From positions 3,897,444 to 3,961,443 of the forward strand of contig NZ_LT906450.1 in assembly GCF_900187265.1 (NCBI RefSeq): a DNA stretch of 64,000 bases, given 5' to 3'. A program made the translations under genes and the position numbers. The stretch's first letter is position 1. Every line of letters starts with the position of its first letter. This document shows positions 57,344 through 64,000 of the stretch, in pieces. The stretch comes from Rhodococcus rhodochrous (GTDB taxonomy: Bacteria; Actinomycetota; Actinomycetes; Mycobacteriales; Mycobacteriaceae). The notes below the pieces were generated by a model that ran no database searches, had not been told where the DNA came from, and worked only from the letters and a program-made list of their open reading frames with translations.

Positions 57344-57972
57344 GGCTGGCCCGGCAGCAACTGGACCATCAGCGCCTCGCAGTCGGCGAGGAGATTGCCG
57401 TCGACGTCACGCAGTTCGGCCTTGCAGAAGGCCTTACGACCGTCGACGCGGTCGACCCAGCCGTCGACGACGAGTTCGGTCTCGATCGGGGTGATCCTGC
57501 GGTAGTTGACGTGGAGATAGGCGGTGCGGGCGATCGGCCGTCCGTTGGCGTGGATGACCATGCCGAACAGGTCGTCGAACAGCAGTGGCAGTGTGCCGCC
57601 GTGCGCGGCTCCGTTGCCCCCGAGGTGGTAGCGGCGGAAGACACCGCGTTCCCGGACACCGTCCGGCCCGAACTTCTCGATCGTCCACGGCAGCAGCAGC
57701 GCGCTGCCGCGTCCGGGCAGGTCGATGTTGAATCCGGCGGGCGAGCCGCCCTCGGGTACGGCGTGCTCGGCGAGCAGGTCGATCAGGGCCTCGGTCTGCT
57801 CGATCGCGCGGTCGACGACCTCGTCCGGCGGATTCGTGGAGACCATCAGATCCTGCAGACGCCGGAAGGTCTCGACGAAGCGACCGTAGTTCGGCCCCGC
57901 CTTCACCGGTTCGTAGACCGGGAATCCCCCGTGGTGTTCGTAGTCGTCGCGGGGATCGGTCTGCTCACTCAT
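57340..57972 (-). CDS. PaaI-type hotdog thioesterase
   Basis: A 210-residue protein with an N-terminal helical extension and a hotdog domain from about 110: FRRYHLGGNGAAHGGTLPLLFDDLFGMVIHA holds the PaaI-type Gly-rich helix and the HGG...D catalytic block. It hydrolyses an acyl-CoA. It is translationally coupled to menC (4-base overlap) and divergent from menB with 64 bp between, so it is a good candidate for the missing DHNA-CoA thioesterase (MenI), although the broader family also cleaves other acyl-CoAs. ATG at 57972. Confidence 0.82.
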   Translation of the reverse strand: MSEQTDPRDDYEHHGGFPVYEPVKAGPNYGRFVETFRRLQDLMVSTNPPDEVVDRAIEQTEALIDLLAEHAVPEGGSPAGFNIDLPGRGSALLLPWTIEKFGPDGVRERGVFRRYHLGGNGAAHGGTLPLLFDDLFGMVIHANGRPIARTAYLHVNYRRITPIETELVVDGWVDRVDGRKAFCKAELRDVDGNLLADCEALMVQLLPGQP

Positions 57973-58036
57973 GGTTGTGCACGTTATCGGGCGACAGCGC
58001 ACGTCGTCGCGATGCCCGGCCCTTTATGGTGACGAG

Positions 58037-58930
58037 GTGACCTTCGATCCAGAATTGTGGCGCCCGGTACCCGGGTTCGAGAACCTCACCGACATCACCT
58101 ATCACCGACACGTCACGCAGGGCACGGTCCGCGTCGCGTTCGATCGTCCCGAGGTGCGCAACGCCTTCCGTCCGCACACCGTCGACGAGCTCTACCGCAC
58201 GCTCGACCACGCCCGGACCACCTCCGACGTCGGCGTCGTGCTGCTCACGGGCAACGGCCCGAGCCCGAAAGACGGCGGATGGGCGTTCTGCTCCGGCGGC
58301 GACCAGCGGATCCGTGGCCGCAGCGGTTACCAGTACGCCAGCGGCGAGACGGCCGACACCGTCGACAAGGCCCGCGCCGGCCGACTCCACATCCTCGAGG
58401 TCCAGCGACTGATCCGGTTCATGCCGAAGGTCGTCATCGCCCTGGTCAACGGCTGGGCCGCCGGTGGTGGGCACAGCCTGCACGTCACGTGCGACCTGAC
58501 GCTCGCCTCCCGCGAGCACGCCCGCTTCAAGCAGACCGACGCCGACGTGGGCAGCTTCGACGGCGGCTACGGCAGCGCCTACCTCGCCAAGATGGTCGGC
58601 CAGAAGTTCGCGCGGGAGATCTTCTTCCTCGGCGACACGTACACGGCCGAGGAAATGCACCACATGGGTGCGGTCAACAAGGTCGTCGACCACGACGAGC
58701 TCGAGAACGTCGCGCTGGAGTGGGCGCAGAAGATCAACGGCAAGTCGCCGCAGGCGCAGCGCATGCTCAAGTACGCCTTCAACCTGCAGGACGACGGTCT
58801 CGTCGGCCAGCAGTTGTTCGCGGGCGAGGCCACCCGCCTGGCCTACATGACCGACGAAGCGATCGAGGGTCGCGACGCCTTCCTGGAGAAGCGCGATCCC
58901 GACTGGTCGCCGTACCCCCACTACTACTGA
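58037..58930 (+). CDS. menB: 1,4-dihydroxy-2-naphthoyl-CoA synthase MenB
   Basis: A 297-residue crotonase. The oxyanion-hole segments GGWAFCSGGDQRIRG and GWAAGGGHSLHVTCDLT, and TDADVGSFDGGYGSAYLA with the catalytic Asp, identify MenB rather than a generic enoyl-CoA hydratase. It closes the naphthoate ring from o-succinylbenzoyl-CoA. The GTG at 58037 begins the family sequence MTFDPELWRPVPGF; the open frame to 57971 crosses the divergent gene. Confidence 0.96.
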   Translation: MTFDPELWRPVPGFENLTDITYHRHVTQGTVRVAFDRPEVRNAFRPHTVDELYRTLDHARTTSDVGVVLLTGNGPSPKDGGWAFCSGGDQRIRGRSGYQYASGETADTVDKARAGRLHILEVQRLIRFMPKVVIALVNGWAAGGGHSLHVTCDLTLASREHARFKQTDADVGSFDGGYGSAYLAKMVGQKFAREIFFLGDTYTAEEMHHMGAVNKVVDHDELENVALEWAQKINGKSPQAQRMLKYAFNLQDDGLVGQQLFAGEATRLAYMTDEAIEGRDAFLEKRDPDWSPYPHYY

Positions 58931-58941
58931 TCCTGACGCGA

Positions 58942-58987
58942 CGAACCGGGCTTCGCCCCTGCTACAGCAGGTGCAAGGCCCGGTTCG
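58942..58987. terminator. terminator between menB and the DUF4193 gene
   Basis: Ten-bp outer arms (58942-58951 and 58978-58987, one of the pairs being a perfect complement CGAACCGGGC) plus an inner CCTGCT/GCAGG stem, between two convergent genes. Confidence 0.65.
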
Positions 58988-59017
58988 CCGCGCAAGGAGG
59001 GGTCGTCGGACGGAAGG

Positions 59018-59314
59018 TCAGACGCAGTCGCGGCAGAAGGCCTGCTCGCCGTCGCCCGTCGCGCGGCGGCTGTGGTGCTGGACGAGGAAGCAGCCCATGC
59101 AGGTGAACTCGTCCGACTGCTTCGGCAGGACCTGGACCGAGAGCTCCTCCGCCGACAGTGCCGAGAGGTCGGCGCCGGGCAGGTCGAGGGTCTCGAGGAT
59201 CTCGCCCTCGTCGGTGTCGGCGGCCGCGGTGGGCTTGATGTCCAGCTCGTCCAGGGCAGTGCCACCGCCGCCCAGGATGTCGGTGGTGCGGGGAGCGTCG
59301 TAGTCGGTCGCCAT
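59018..59314 (-). CDS. DUF4193 family protein
   Basis: A 98-residue acidic protein starting MATDYDAPRTTDILGGGGT. The C-terminal part has CMGC (FTCMGCFLVQHHSRR) and CRDC, so it probably binds zinc or another metal. DUF4193 is a small, highly conserved actinobacterial family of unknown function, found next to sigma-factor or housekeeping genes. The ATG at 59314 is the family start. Convergent with menB. Confidence 0.85.
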   Translation of the reverse strand: MATDYDAPRTTDILGGGGTALDELDIKPTAAADTDEGEILETLDLPGADLSALSAEELSVQVLPKQSDEFTCMGCFLVQHHSRRATGDGEQAFCRDCV

Positions 59315-59499
59315 GGCAGTTCTCCTCACTCGTTGTCGGCGGTGCCGCGCAGTCGCGGGTTACGGCTGCGTCGGACCCGCTGTGGCAGGCCGGCGCTGTC
59401 ATGGGCACCGTTGCCGTCAGTAATGTCCCACCCGAAGCTTCGTCAAACACATATGTCCAGTTACGTTCGAACTGTGTGCTCTCGGGCACACTGTGGGAC

Positions 59500-59946
59500 A
59501 TGACCGATCGCCAGAGTCCGCGAACCGCCCACACCCGCCCGGAAGGCGTCTCCGACGCCACTGTGAAAGCGACCGGCAAACTGTCCGAGGCCCTCGAGAC
59601 CGTCGAGCAGGCGCGGGGCCATCTCTATGCCTTCCACCAGCTGATGGGCCGCGCCGATCTGCTCACCGGCGACGCCGAGGAGCTGTTCCGCGAGGCCGGG
59701 CACGACGAGATCGCCGAGCGTCTCGGCACCGAGATCATCGGACGCAACATCGCCGAGGGTCGCTGGACCTTCCAGCTCGTCGAGGAGTTCGACGACGGCT
59801 ACTGGTCGGACTTCCGCACCTTCGAGAAGCAGGTGCGCGACGAACTCGTGCAGGGCCGGCGCCATCTGTTCGAAGCAGAGATGAAGGAATCGCGGCGCAC
59901 ACACGGCCGCCGCCATCACGAGGCCCGCCCGGCCGAGGAGCAGTGA
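59500..59946 (+). CDS. conserved hypothetical protein, helical
   Basis: A 148-residue protein starting MTDRQSPRTAHTRPEGVSDA. I do not recognise the family. It is charged and helical, with a heptad-like middle region (GKLSEALETVEQARGHLYAFHQLMGRADLL) and a basic His/Arg-rich end (RRTHGRRHHEARPAEEQ); no membrane helix, no signal. The frame is open to 59401, but the ATG at 59500 gives a normal start. Its stop overlaps the glyoxalase gene by four bases (GTGA), so the two are co-translated and probably work together or at least are co-regulated. Confidence 0.75.
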   Translation: MTDRQSPRTAHTRPEGVSDATVKATGKLSEALETVEQARGHLYAFHQLMGRADLLTGDAEELFREAGHDEIAERLGTEIIGRNIAEGRWTFQLVEEFDDGYWSDFRTFEKQVRDELVQGRRHLFEAEMKESRRTHGRRHHEARPAEEQ

Positions 59947-60332
59947 CGGTGGAGATCCTCAGCAGCCGCACCATCCTCCGGCCGCGCGATCAGGAGGCCG
60001 CCGTCGAGTTCTACGGCTCGACGCTGGGACTGGCGATCGCCCGCGAGTATCCCGGCGGAACCGTCTTCTTCGCGGGGCAGTCGCTCATCGAGATCGCCGC
60101 CCACGGCCGGTCCGACGACAGCGACGAGGTGTTCCACGGCGCCCTGTGGCTCCAGGTGCGCGACGTCTACGACGCCGAGGCCGAGCTGGCACTGAAGGGT
60201 GTACGCATCGTCCGGGGTGCGAAGCAGGAGCCGTGGGGACTGCACGAGCTGTGGATCGCCGATCCCGACGGGATTCCGATCGTCCTGGTGCAGATCCCCG
60301 AGGACCATCCGTTGCGCCGCGACCTCCGCTGA
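59943..60332 (+). CDS. glyoxalase/bleomycin resistance (VOC) family protein
   Basis: A 129-residue VOC protein with two beta-alpha-beta-beta-beta units: IRPRDQEAAVEFYGSTLGLAI and LHELWIADPDGIPIVLVQIPED. It binds a metal and a small electrophile or ligand; homologues include M. tuberculosis Rv0546c in the same region. The GTG at 59943 overlaps the previous stop by four bases. Substrate unknown. Confidence 0.82.
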   Translation: MTVEILSSRTILRPRDQEAAVEFYGSTLGLAIAREYPGGTVFFAGQSLIEIAAHGRSDDSDEVFHGALWLQVRDVYDAEAELALKGVRIVRGAKQEPWGLHELWIADPDGIPIVLVQIPEDHPLRRDLR

Positions 60333-60498
60333 CGAACGGAGGTACCCGGGCACGACCGCAGACAGTCGCGCGGCGCCGGTGATCTTGCACACAAGCCGCG
60401 CGGTCTGCTCTGCACTCCGCTCATGGTCGGAGTCCGAAAGAACCGGTCGGGCGTGACGCCGAGACGCAGAATTCACACCCCCGTCGCTGTACATTCAC

Positions 60499-61707
60499 GT
60501 GCCCGCTACCCCACAATCGACAGACGTGACCGCAGAGTTCGTCGTGCTCCTGGTGGTGGTCGTCACTGCCCTCGCATTCGATTTCACCAACGGCTTCCAC
60601 GACACCGGCAATGCCATGGCGACATCCATCGCCACCGGCGCCCTCAAACCCAAAACCGCGGTCACTTTGTCCGCGACCCTCAACCTCGTCGGCGCCTTCC
60701 TGTCCGTGGAAGTCGCCGCGACCGTCGCGAAGGGTGTCGTCGACCTCGACACCGTCGGCGGTACCGATCTGTTGCTCATCGTCTTCGCCGGTCTGGTCGG
60801 AGCGATCCTCTGGAACATCTCGACCTGGCTGTTCGGCCTGCCGTCCAGCTCGTCGCACGCCCTGTTCGGCGGTCTCGTCGGCGCTGCACTGGCGTCGATC
60901 GGTGTCCAGGGCGTGGTGTGGGACGGAGTGCTGGGCAAGGTCCTGATCCCCGCCGTGCTCGCGCCCGTCATCGCGGCGCTGGTGTCCACGGTGGGCATCT
61001 GGTCGATGCACCGCCTGACCCGCTCCGTCTCCAACGAACACCGCGACCGCGGCTTCCGGCTGGGACAGATCGGCACGGCGTCCCTGATGTCCCTCGCGCA
61101 CGGCACCAACGACGCGCAGAAGACGATGGGCGTGATCTTCCTGGCCCTCGTCGCCCACGGCACCATCACCGCCGACACGGACATGCCGTTCTGGGTGAAG
61201 GTCGCCTGTGCCGTCGCGATCGCACTCGGCACCTATCTCGGCGGCTGGCGCATCATCCGCACGCTGGGCAAGGGTCTCGTCGAGATCGCCCCGCCGCAGG
61301 GCCTGGCCGCCGAGTCGTCGTCGGCCGCCATCATCCTCACCTCGAGCCATTTCGGTCTGCCGCTGTCGACCACGCACGTCGCCACGGGCTCGATCCTCGG
61401 CACGGGTCTGGGCACCAAGGGCGCCGAGGTGCGCTGGTCGGTGGCGCGACGGATGGTCGTCGCGTGGGTCATCACCCTGCCGTGCGCCGCGGTCGTCGGA
61501 GCGATCTGCTGGGGGCTCGCCCACCTCATCGGCGGCATGCCCGGCGTGCTCGTCGTGTTCGCGATCCTGTGCGCCCTGGCCGTGTTCATGTGGCTGCGCT
61601 CGCGCCGGCAGCCCGTCGACGCCTCCAACGTCACCGCCGACTGGGACGACAAGCTCGCCCCGGCGCCGGGTGCCTCCGAAACGGTCACCGGGGAAGGACG
61701 CTCGTGA
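60499..61707 (+). CDS. pitA: inorganic phosphate transporter PitA
   Basis: A 402-residue membrane protein of the PiT family with about ten helices. Two inverted repeat motifs, TNGFHDTGNAMATSIATGA near the start and AHGTNDAQKTMGVIF near residue 190, carry the conserved Asn-Asp pairs that bind phosphate. It imports phosphate as a metal complex with protons. GTG start at 60499; a GTG nine codons later is possible. Its stop overlaps the next gene. The neighbours are the Rv0544c- and Rv0543c-like small proteins, as in M. tuberculosis. Confidence 0.92.
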   Translation: MPATPQSTDVTAEFVVLLVVVVTALAFDFTNGFHDTGNAMATSIATGALKPKTAVTLSATLNLVGAFLSVEVAATVAKGVVDLDTVGGTDLLLIVFAGLVGAILWNISTWLFGLPSSSSHALFGGLVGAALASIGVQGVVWDGVLGKVLIPAVLAPVIAALVSTVGIWSMHRLTRSVSNEHRDRGFRLGQIGTASLMSLAHGTNDAQKTMGVIFLALVAHGTITADTDMPFWVKVACAVAIALGTYLGGWRIIRTLGKGLVEIAPPQGLAAESSSAAIILTSSHFGLPLSTTHVATGSILGTGLGTKGAEVRWSVARRMVVAWVITLPCAAVVGAICWGLAHLIGGMPGVLVVFAILCALAVFMWLRSRRQPVDASNVTADWDDKLAPAPGASETVTGEGRS

Positions 61708-61964
61708 ACCTGCTGACGCACACCCTCGACTCCCTGTGGCAGGTCGTTCTCGTGGGCCTGCTGCTCGGCGCCGGCCTGCCCTCCCTGTTCGCGCTGGGGG
61801 TCCGCGCGCTCGACACCGGTCGCGGCAGCGACGGCACACCCAATCCGGCGGCACGGACCGCCGCGGTGCTGTGCTTCGCTGTGGTGGCCTGCGCGATCCT
61901 GGCGGGCATTCTCCTGCTGGCGTCCGATTTCCTCGCCGGAACATTCGGCATCGACATCTTCTGA
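61704..61964 (+). CDS. small membrane protein (Rv0544c-like)
   Basis: An 86-residue protein with two hydrophobic helices (LWQVVLVGLLLGAGLPSLFALGV and TAAVLCFAVVACAILAGILLL). GTG at 61704 overlaps the pitA stop by four bases, and GGAAGGA lies six bases upstream, so it is co-translated with the phosphate transporter. It may modulate PitA. Homologues sit beside pitA in mycobacteria. Confidence 0.8.
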   Translation: MNLLTHTLDSLWQVVLVGLLLGAGLPSLFALGVRALDTGRGSDGTPNPAARTAAVLCFAVVACAILAGILLLASDFLAGTFGIDIF

Positions 61965-61976
61965 TCGGAGTGACGG

Positions 61977-62276
61977 GTGGCCCTCCCGCCGTTTCTCGCT
62001 TCCATCGTCGAGTGGCTCCGCGCCGGTTACCCCGAAGGGGTGCCGGAACAGGACTACGTACCCCTGTTCGCACTGCTCGCGCGGCGCCTGTCCGACGAGG
62101 AGGTCGCCCAGGTCGCCGACACCCTGGTCGAGGACGGTGACCTCTCGATCAACCGCATCGACATCGCGGTCCTCATCAGCAAGATCACCAACAACATGCC
62201 GTCGCCCGACGATGTGGACCGGGTCCGCCGCCAGCTCGAAGCGGGCGGATGGGACACGACACAATACGATCTGTGA
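61977..62276 (+). CDS. DUF3349 family protein (Rv0543c-like)
   Basis: A 99-residue helical protein starting MALPPFLASIVEWLRAGYPEGVP, with LLARRLSDEEVAQVADTL and the [21 protein letters not shown] end. The DUF3349 family is restricted to actinobacteria; the M. tuberculosis homologue Rv0543c has a solved structure but no known role. GTG at 61977, 12 bp after the small membrane protein; it overlaps menE by four bases, so it is linked to menaquinone synthesis in expression. Confidence 0.88.
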   Translation: MALPPFLASIVEWLRAGYPEGVPEQDYVPLFALLARRLSDEEVAQVADTLVEDGDLSINRIDIAVLISKITNNMPSPDDVDRVRRQLEAGGWDTTQYDL

Positions 62277-63418
62277 CCACACTCGAGCTTCTTCCCGTCC
62301 CTGCCGGGCCCGCCGTCCGTTCCGTGCTGCCCGCCCTGCAGCGCATGCTCGACGGTGACGGGCCGGCGCTGCTCCCCGTACCCGCCGGGGACGAGCGGGA
62401 GACGCTCCGCCTCACCGACGCGCTGAGCCCCGGTGACCCCGTCGCGGACGGCGTCGGACTGGTGGTCGCGACCTCCGGCACGACCGGGATCCCGAAGGGC
62501 GCCCTGCTCTCCGCACAGGCGCTGCGCGCGAGCGGCGACGCCACCCACGCCCGGCTGGGCGGAACGGGCTCGTGGCTCCTGGCCCTGCCCGCCCACCACA
62601 TCGCGGGCATGCAGGTACTGCTGCGCAGCCTGCTCTCCGGAACCGAACCCGTCGTCGTCGACGTGTCCGCCGGTTTCGATCCCGCGGGTCTGCCCGCGGC
62701 GGTGGACGCCATGGCAGGCCCCCGTCGGTACAGCTCGATGGTTCCCACCCAGCTGATCAAGGCCCTCGACCATCCCGACGCCACCGCGGCGCTCGCCCGC
62801 CTCGATGCGATCCTGCTCGGTGGGGCCGCGACTCCCGTGCCGGTCCTCGAACGCGCCCGCGCGGCCGGTATCACGGTCGTCCGCACCTACGGCATGAGCG
62901 AGACCTGCGGCGGCTGCGTCTACGACGGCGTGCCGCTCGACGGTGTGCACGTGCGCGTCGACGGCGAATCGCGGGTGTGGCTCGGCGGCGCCACGCTCGC
63001 CTCGGGTTACCGGAACCTGCCCGATCATCCCGCCTTCGCCGAACCCGGCTGGTTCCGCACCGACGACGCGGGCACGCTCGACGACGGGGTCCTGCGCATC
63101 CTGGGGCGGCTCGACGAGGCCATCTCGACCGGCGGACTCACCGTGGTCCCCCAGGTGGTCGAGGCCGTGCTCGTCGAGCACCCGGCCGTCCGGGAGGTCG
63201 CGGTGGTGGGTCTGCCCGACACCCGGCTCGGTCAGCGCGTCGCGGCTGTCGTCGTGCCCGTCCCCGGCGCCACGCCGACGCTCGCCGAACTCCGCGACCA
63301 CGTCGAGGCCACGCTCGATCCCACTGCTGCGCCGCGTGAGCTGCAGCTCGTCGACGCACTACCGCTGCGTGGGCCGGGCAAGGTGGATCGCCGCGCCCTC
63401 GTCGCGCGCTTCTCCTGA
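62273..63418 (+). CDS. menE: o-succinylbenzoate-CoA ligase MenE
   Basis: A 381-residue acyl-CoA synthetase of the short MenE type (about 380 residues instead of 500 in other bacteria, as in M. tuberculosis). The AMP-binding P-loop [12 protein letters not shown] lies at about 65-76; [10 protein letters not shown] and the [14 protein letters not shown] hinge follow, with Lys in [10 protein letters not shown] near the C-terminus. It activates o-succinylbenzoate for MenB. GTG overlaps the DUF3349 stop by four bases. Confidence 0.93.
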   Translation: MTTLELLPVPAGPAVRSVLPALQRMLDGDGPALLPVPAGDERETLRLTDALSPGDPVADGVGLVVATSGTTGIPKGALLSAQALRASGDATHARLGGTGSWLLALPAHHIAGMQVLLRSLLSGTEPVVVDVSAGFDPAGLPAAVDAMAGPRRYSSMVPTQLIKALDHPDATAALARLDAILLGGAATPVPVLERARAAGITVVRTYGMSETCGGCVYDGVPLDGVHVRVDGESRVWLGGATLASGYRNLPDHPAFAEPGWFRTDDAGTLDDGVLRILGRLDEAISTGGLTVVPQVVEAVLVEHPAVREVAVVGLPDTRLGQRVAAVVVPVPGATPTLAELRDHVEATLDPTAAPRELQLVDALPLRGPGKVDRRALVARFS

Positions 63419-63465
63419 CGGGTGCGCACGACGCGGCAAGCGGACCCGGGTGCGAAGATCGATCC

Positions 63466-64000
63466 ATGGCAACGGCTGGTCAATGGCTCGAAGGCGCTCG
63501 TCCGCGCACCCTCCCCAATGCGATAGCACCCGTCCTGGCAGGTACGGGCGCTGCGGCGTGGCTCGGTGAGGTCGTGTGGTGGAAGGCGCTGCTGGCACTG
63601 GTCGTCGCGCTCGGATTGATCATCGGCGTGAACTTCGCCAACGACTACTCCGACGGCATCCGCGGCACCGACGATGAGCGGGTCGGGCCGATGCGGCTGG
63701 TGGGTTCGGGCGCGGCGAGCCCCGGCGCCGTCAAGCGCGCCGCGTTCGTGTGCTTCGGGATCGCGGCCGTCGCGGGACTCGCTCTCGCCGTCACGACCGC
63801 CTGGTGGCTCGTGCTCGTCGGCGCGGTCTGCATCGCCGGGGCCTGGTATTACACCGGCGGGAAGAACCCGTACGGATACAGCGGATTCGGAGAGATCGGA
63901 GTCTTCGTCTTCTTCGGGCTCGTCGCGGTGCTCGGCACGCAGTTCGTGCAGGCCGGTCGCGTCGACGGGGTGGGTCTGGCGTGCGCGGTCGCCGTCGGCT
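63466..64000 (+). CDS. menA: 1,4-dihydroxy-2-naphthoate octaprenyltransferase MenA, N-terminal part
   Basis: The first 178 codons; the gene runs off the window. [22 protein letters not shown] is the family start and [18 protein letters not shown] carries the first NDxxD-type Mg/diphosphate motif of UbiA prenyltransferases. It joins the prenyl tail to DHNA in the membrane; decarboxylation is coupled. Start at the ATG 63466, 47 bp after menE. Confidence 0.95.
   Translation, partial: MATAGQWLEGARPRTLPNAIAPVLAGTGAAAWLGEVVWWKALLALVVALGLIIGVNFANDYSDGIRGTDDERVGPMRLVGSGAASPGAVKRAAFVCFGIAAVAGLALAVTTAWWLVLVGAVCIAGAWYYTGGKNPYGYSGFGEIGVFVFFGLVAVLGTQFVQAGRVDGVGLACAVAVG

Overview
The window is chromosomal core DNA of a high-GC Corynebacteriales bacterium, most probably Rhodococcus; a member of the R. 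rhodochrous/pyridinivorans group is likely but not proven. The basis is the protein sequences, the very high GC with frequent GTG starts, and a gene order that follows Mycobacterium tuberculosis for long stretches (rpmG-hadA-hadB-tRNA-Trp-secE-nusG-rplK-rplA-rplJ-rplL-mkl-rpoB-rpoC-rpsL-rpsG-fusA-tuf, and htpX-grcC1-menJ-menG-menD-menC-menB-pitA-menE-menA). I see no insertion sequence, prophage, integrase or CRISPR array.

Layout. 1-2545: end of a DUF2236 (MpaB-type) oxygenase gene, a divergent TetR regulator and a serine hydrolase lipoprotein. 2621-7051: str operon on the minus strand (rpsL, rpsG, fusA, tuf). 7376-20618: accessory metabolism. This covers two DUF3558 lipoproteins, two TetR regulators, two acyl-CoA dehydrogenases, a TIGR03084 protein, an EamA exporter, a LysR/YeiH divergent pair, two DUF202 membrane proteins, a Tat/lipo Rieske protein, an FprB-type ferredoxin/NADP reductase, an acyl-ACP thioesterase interrupted by one in-frame stop, and a SixA phosphatase. 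20754-28329: rpoB and rpoC. 28737-40384: a complete mkl-yrbEA-yrbEB-mceABCDEF-mas-mas lipid import locus. 40700-47057: ribosomal proteins, nusG, secE, hadA, hadB, rpmG and four tRNAs. 47207-64000: yajQ, htpX and a dispersed menaquinone cluster (grcC1, menJ, menG, menD, menC, a PaaI-type thioesterase, menB, menE, partial menA). Between the men genes lie a siderophore-utilisation pair, pitA and small conserved actinobacterial proteins.

How it works together. Almost everything from 47057 down to 2675 runs leftward, so the genes for translation, transcription, type II fatty acid dehydration (hadAB) and envelope lipid import (mce) lie in one co-oriented block of about 45 kb, interrupted mainly by the 7.4-20.6 kb accessory segment. 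The right end supplies most of the menaquinone pathway (MenD, C, E, B, A, G, J and the prenyl-tail synthase); menF and menH are not in the window.

Most notable observations: (1) a full mce transporter sits at the exact position where mycobacteria keep an orphan mkl (mceG); (2) a single TGA splits an otherwise intact acyl-ACP thioesterase; (3) at least six short tandem duplications (13-25 nt units) overlap or abut gene 3' ends, several being copies of the last codons; (4) long perfect hairpins without a T-tract lie in the rpoB-rpoC and rpsG-fusA gaps; (5) a well-formed rpoB promoter, a LysR operator, an L10 leader and a probable IdeR box are visible. I did not find a clearly new multi-gene defence or biosynthetic system.
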